Below, piece by piece: positions 62,606 through 64,000 of a stretch of DNA of 64,000 bases (positions are counted from its first letter, which is position 1; every line of letters begins with the position of its first letter). Origin of the DNA: Puccinia triticina (lineage: Eukaryota; Basidiomycota; Pucciniomycetes; Pucciniales; Pucciniaceae); the NCBI RefSeq assembly GCF_026914185.1, contig NC_070563.1, positions 6,345,001 to 6,409,000 on the forward strand. Reading direction: 5' to 3'. The notes beneath the pieces are model-generated. The model was not told the DNA's origin. It saw only the letters and a program-made list of their open reading frames with translations, and ran no database searches. A program made the translations under genes and the position numbers.

Positions 62606-63206
62606 GTCAGAGCCGCGCGGGTTGCTATATGCAAAAAATAGAGTTGCCATCCCGGGGTTTTAGCAACCCGCTTTTACCTCCCCGGGTGGAGATGCTCTTA
62701 GTGATCAAATTGGAGCCATCCAACCTTCGGGGGACCATGCTGCAAGTTATGCTCAAATATTTGTTGTCGCAGACAAAGGATTGGAGGAAGCGGAACATCG
62801 AAAAGAGTGTGCGCTTGGAGACCGTTCGAGCCAGAGCACAAGAAATAAAGTAGATGTTAAAACAACACACAAGTTGCAGTCTTTTATGTATTCTCATCAT
62901 CCACATGCGGGGTTGTTCAGGATGGCCGGCAATACCTTGAACACAGGCAAAAAGATTTCTGTGGTGCTAAAAACTTTTCAAAACTCCAGCCTTGATCCGA
63001 GAAGGTTCAACGCTGCGCCTGTTGAGGAGGTGGGATTCTTGATTGTTTCAATTCAATTAAATCTTCAGATAGAGAGAAAAGGGGTGAACTCTAGTAATTA
63101 TTATATCTCGTATGGGTATTCCTCGCCAAACTCTTCCTTTGTTATGGCCCTCGCGGATTTGACCAGAAAATCGGTGATTTCTTTATTCAGTTCTGTAGAA
63201 GAATGA

Positions 63207-63467
63207 TATTGATTATGACAGACCATCAGTTTATTTTAGTAGATGAGGAGATCCGGTGATTGGAATTGTCGATAAGGAGAAGCCAGAGAATTGCGAACCT
63301 GGAAGAGACATGGGCTCAGCACATTGTAAAGAGAAATGGTCGCTGTGCTCGTGCAAGAGAGTCAACGTTTTGGGTACCGGCGTTCCTGGAAAAAAAAAAA
63401 AAAAAACGAAACAGCGGTACCAGAGATCATAGTAAGGATTACGAAGTGATGTGAATGTATGGCCAGT
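63207..63467. other. Spacer; poly-A tract
   Basis: Contains a 17-A run at about 63391-63407 and a 64-codon plus-strand frame without recognised features. Lies at the 3' side of the last gene. Confidence 0.4.
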
Positions 63468-63944
63468 TCACTTGCCCTCGGGGATCACATAAACCACAAT
63501 GTTCGTCCCTCGGAAGTTCCGGACCACTTCTTGGAAGGTGGGCGAGAAAGGTTCCCTCAATGAGCAGCCATTCGGGCCTAAGAGGTCCATGAATCAAGGC
63601 AGCGCAATTGTGAGCTATTTGTTCTGAGCATTTTTCTTTTTCTTTTTCTTTTCAGACTAACCGAGGAAATTAGGACCCAGAGCCGGCAGGACTTTGCCAT
63701 CGTGAGTCTTGAGGTCGAAGGAGAGCCGTTTGAGCTTGACCTGGGATTCGTAGTCGCGTAGGTTGACGGTCCTTCCGGACTGGACGCGGGCGAGTTCGAG
63801 GGGAAAACTGTCGGTATAGCGGCCTATCAGCGGCCGAGGCGAGGCGGCCTTTCGGGTCCCGGCCGGACGTGCCGGGGGTGCGGCATAGAACCTCTTGCAG
63901 CGGGAGATCGAACACGGCGGACGCAGGGAGACCAGGCTAATCAT
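63468..63944 (-). CDS. Small protein with mitochondrial-type presequence, family not recognised
   Basis: Exons 63944-63662 and 63577-63468, donor GTTAGT, acceptor TTAG; 130 aa. The N-terminus MISLVSLRPPCSISRCKRFYA is basic, hydroxylated and free of acids, followed by AAPPARPAGTRKAASPR, a plausible matrix-targeting presequence. The C-terminal half LPALGPNFLGPNGCSLREPF...EVVRNFRGTNIVVYVIPEGK is compact and gene-like, and the frame continues cleanly across the splice. Size, charge and presequence would suit a mitochondrial ribosomal or assembly protein, but I cannot name the family. About 55 bp of its upstream region is in the window. Confidence 0.65.
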
Positions 63945-64000
63945 CGGTGGTTCGTGAGTATTCGTGAGGACAAATACAGTAGACTTTGCGACTCTTCTCG

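Larger units (their letters stand above)
61567..62697. mobile_element. MITE in Helitron ORF, containing a palindromic satellite and another MITE
   Basis: GAGCATCTCCACCCGGGGTGG at the left answers CCCCGGGTGGAGATGCTC at the right, followed inward by GGTAAACCGGGTTGCTATCC / TAGCAACCCGCTTTTACCTC. The flanking trinucleotides are CTA and TTA. Inside lie a CCGGTCAT satellite (about 61825-62235) and an 8-bp-duplication MITE (62341-62605). Confidence 0.75.
61389..63206 (+). pseudogene. Helitron helicase-like N-terminal fragment interrupted by a MITE
   Basis: The frame before the MITE reads RTYNNALCLTFLGF...VFTIQGGP. After it (from 62700) it resumes SDQIGAIQPS...SYAQIFVVAD, AEHRKE, GLFRMAGNTL, VVLKTF, DPRRFNAAPVEEVGFLIV. 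This order (IRxYNNALAFTSxG, FxIxG, AQLYIxD, LDPRRYNxPxxxEVA) is that of the Helitron-like N domain ahead of the Rep/helicase. Skipping 61567-62697 plus one TA-containing duplication restores the reading frame. The Rep HUH motif and helicase are absent, so this is a relic. Confidence 0.65.

Overview
The window looks like a transposon-dense, AT-leaning chromosome segment of a basidiomycete. A plant-parasitic rust fungus (Pucciniales) is the best guess. Evidence: genes broken by many 45-110 bp GT-AG introns, a nuclear tRNA-Ser(CGA) with a 15-nt intron, eukaryotic housekeeping genes (PRKRIP1-type splicing factor, dolichyl-diphosphatase, complex I NDUFB8-type subunit, J-domain protein), secreted plant/fungal wall enzymes (pectin lyase, GH18 chitinase) and a secreted effector-like protein. 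The species is inference; nothing here fixes it.

Layout. 0-0.6 kb: 5' part of an NAD-dependent reductase gene. 0.7-10 kb: repeats, including a multi-layer transposon nest (3.15-8.0 kb): a TA-flanked foldback MITE split by a hAT element with a perfect 8-bp target duplication, itself carrying a solo LTR, a 1.8-kb PIF/Harbinger-like foldback and another foldback MITE. 10.2-15.0 kb: Ty1/copia element with an intact 1340-codon polyprotein and 5' LTR but no 3' LTR. 15.5-17.8 kb: pectin lyase (13 exons). 20.5-22.3 kb: GH18 chitinase with two splice lesions. 22.7 kb: tRNA-Ser. 23.2-24.4 kb: PRKRIP1/DUF1168 gene whose ATG is split by an intron. 24.8-32.4 kb: MITEs, a hAT element, copia relics. 32.6-33.4 kb: NDUFB8-like gene. 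33.5-37 kb: copia relic and unassigned DNA. 37.1-38.6 kb: J-domain protein. 39.4-47.6 kb: hairpin-ended MULEs, satellites, a retroelement-like repeat family, a phosphate-carrier pseudogene. 47.8-48.9 kb: dolichyl-diphosphatase. 49.5-52 kb: MULE, minisatellite, palindromic satellite, MITE. 52.5-54.3 kb: secreted effector-like gene with an internal duplication. 54.7-63.2 kb: MULE, LTRs, MITEs, a Helitron relic. 63.5-63.9 kb: small gene with a mitochondrial-type presequence.

The most striking pattern is a family of at least six Mutator-like non-autonomous elements. They share short TIRs (C-T/G-A-R-CTT-R-AC...), have a GC-rich hairpin right at each end, contain varying interiors, and are each bounded by a 9-bp target duplication that can be read directly. 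Exon maps below were derived by hand from splice signals and reading-frame continuity; edges should be good to a few bases but no transcript was available.
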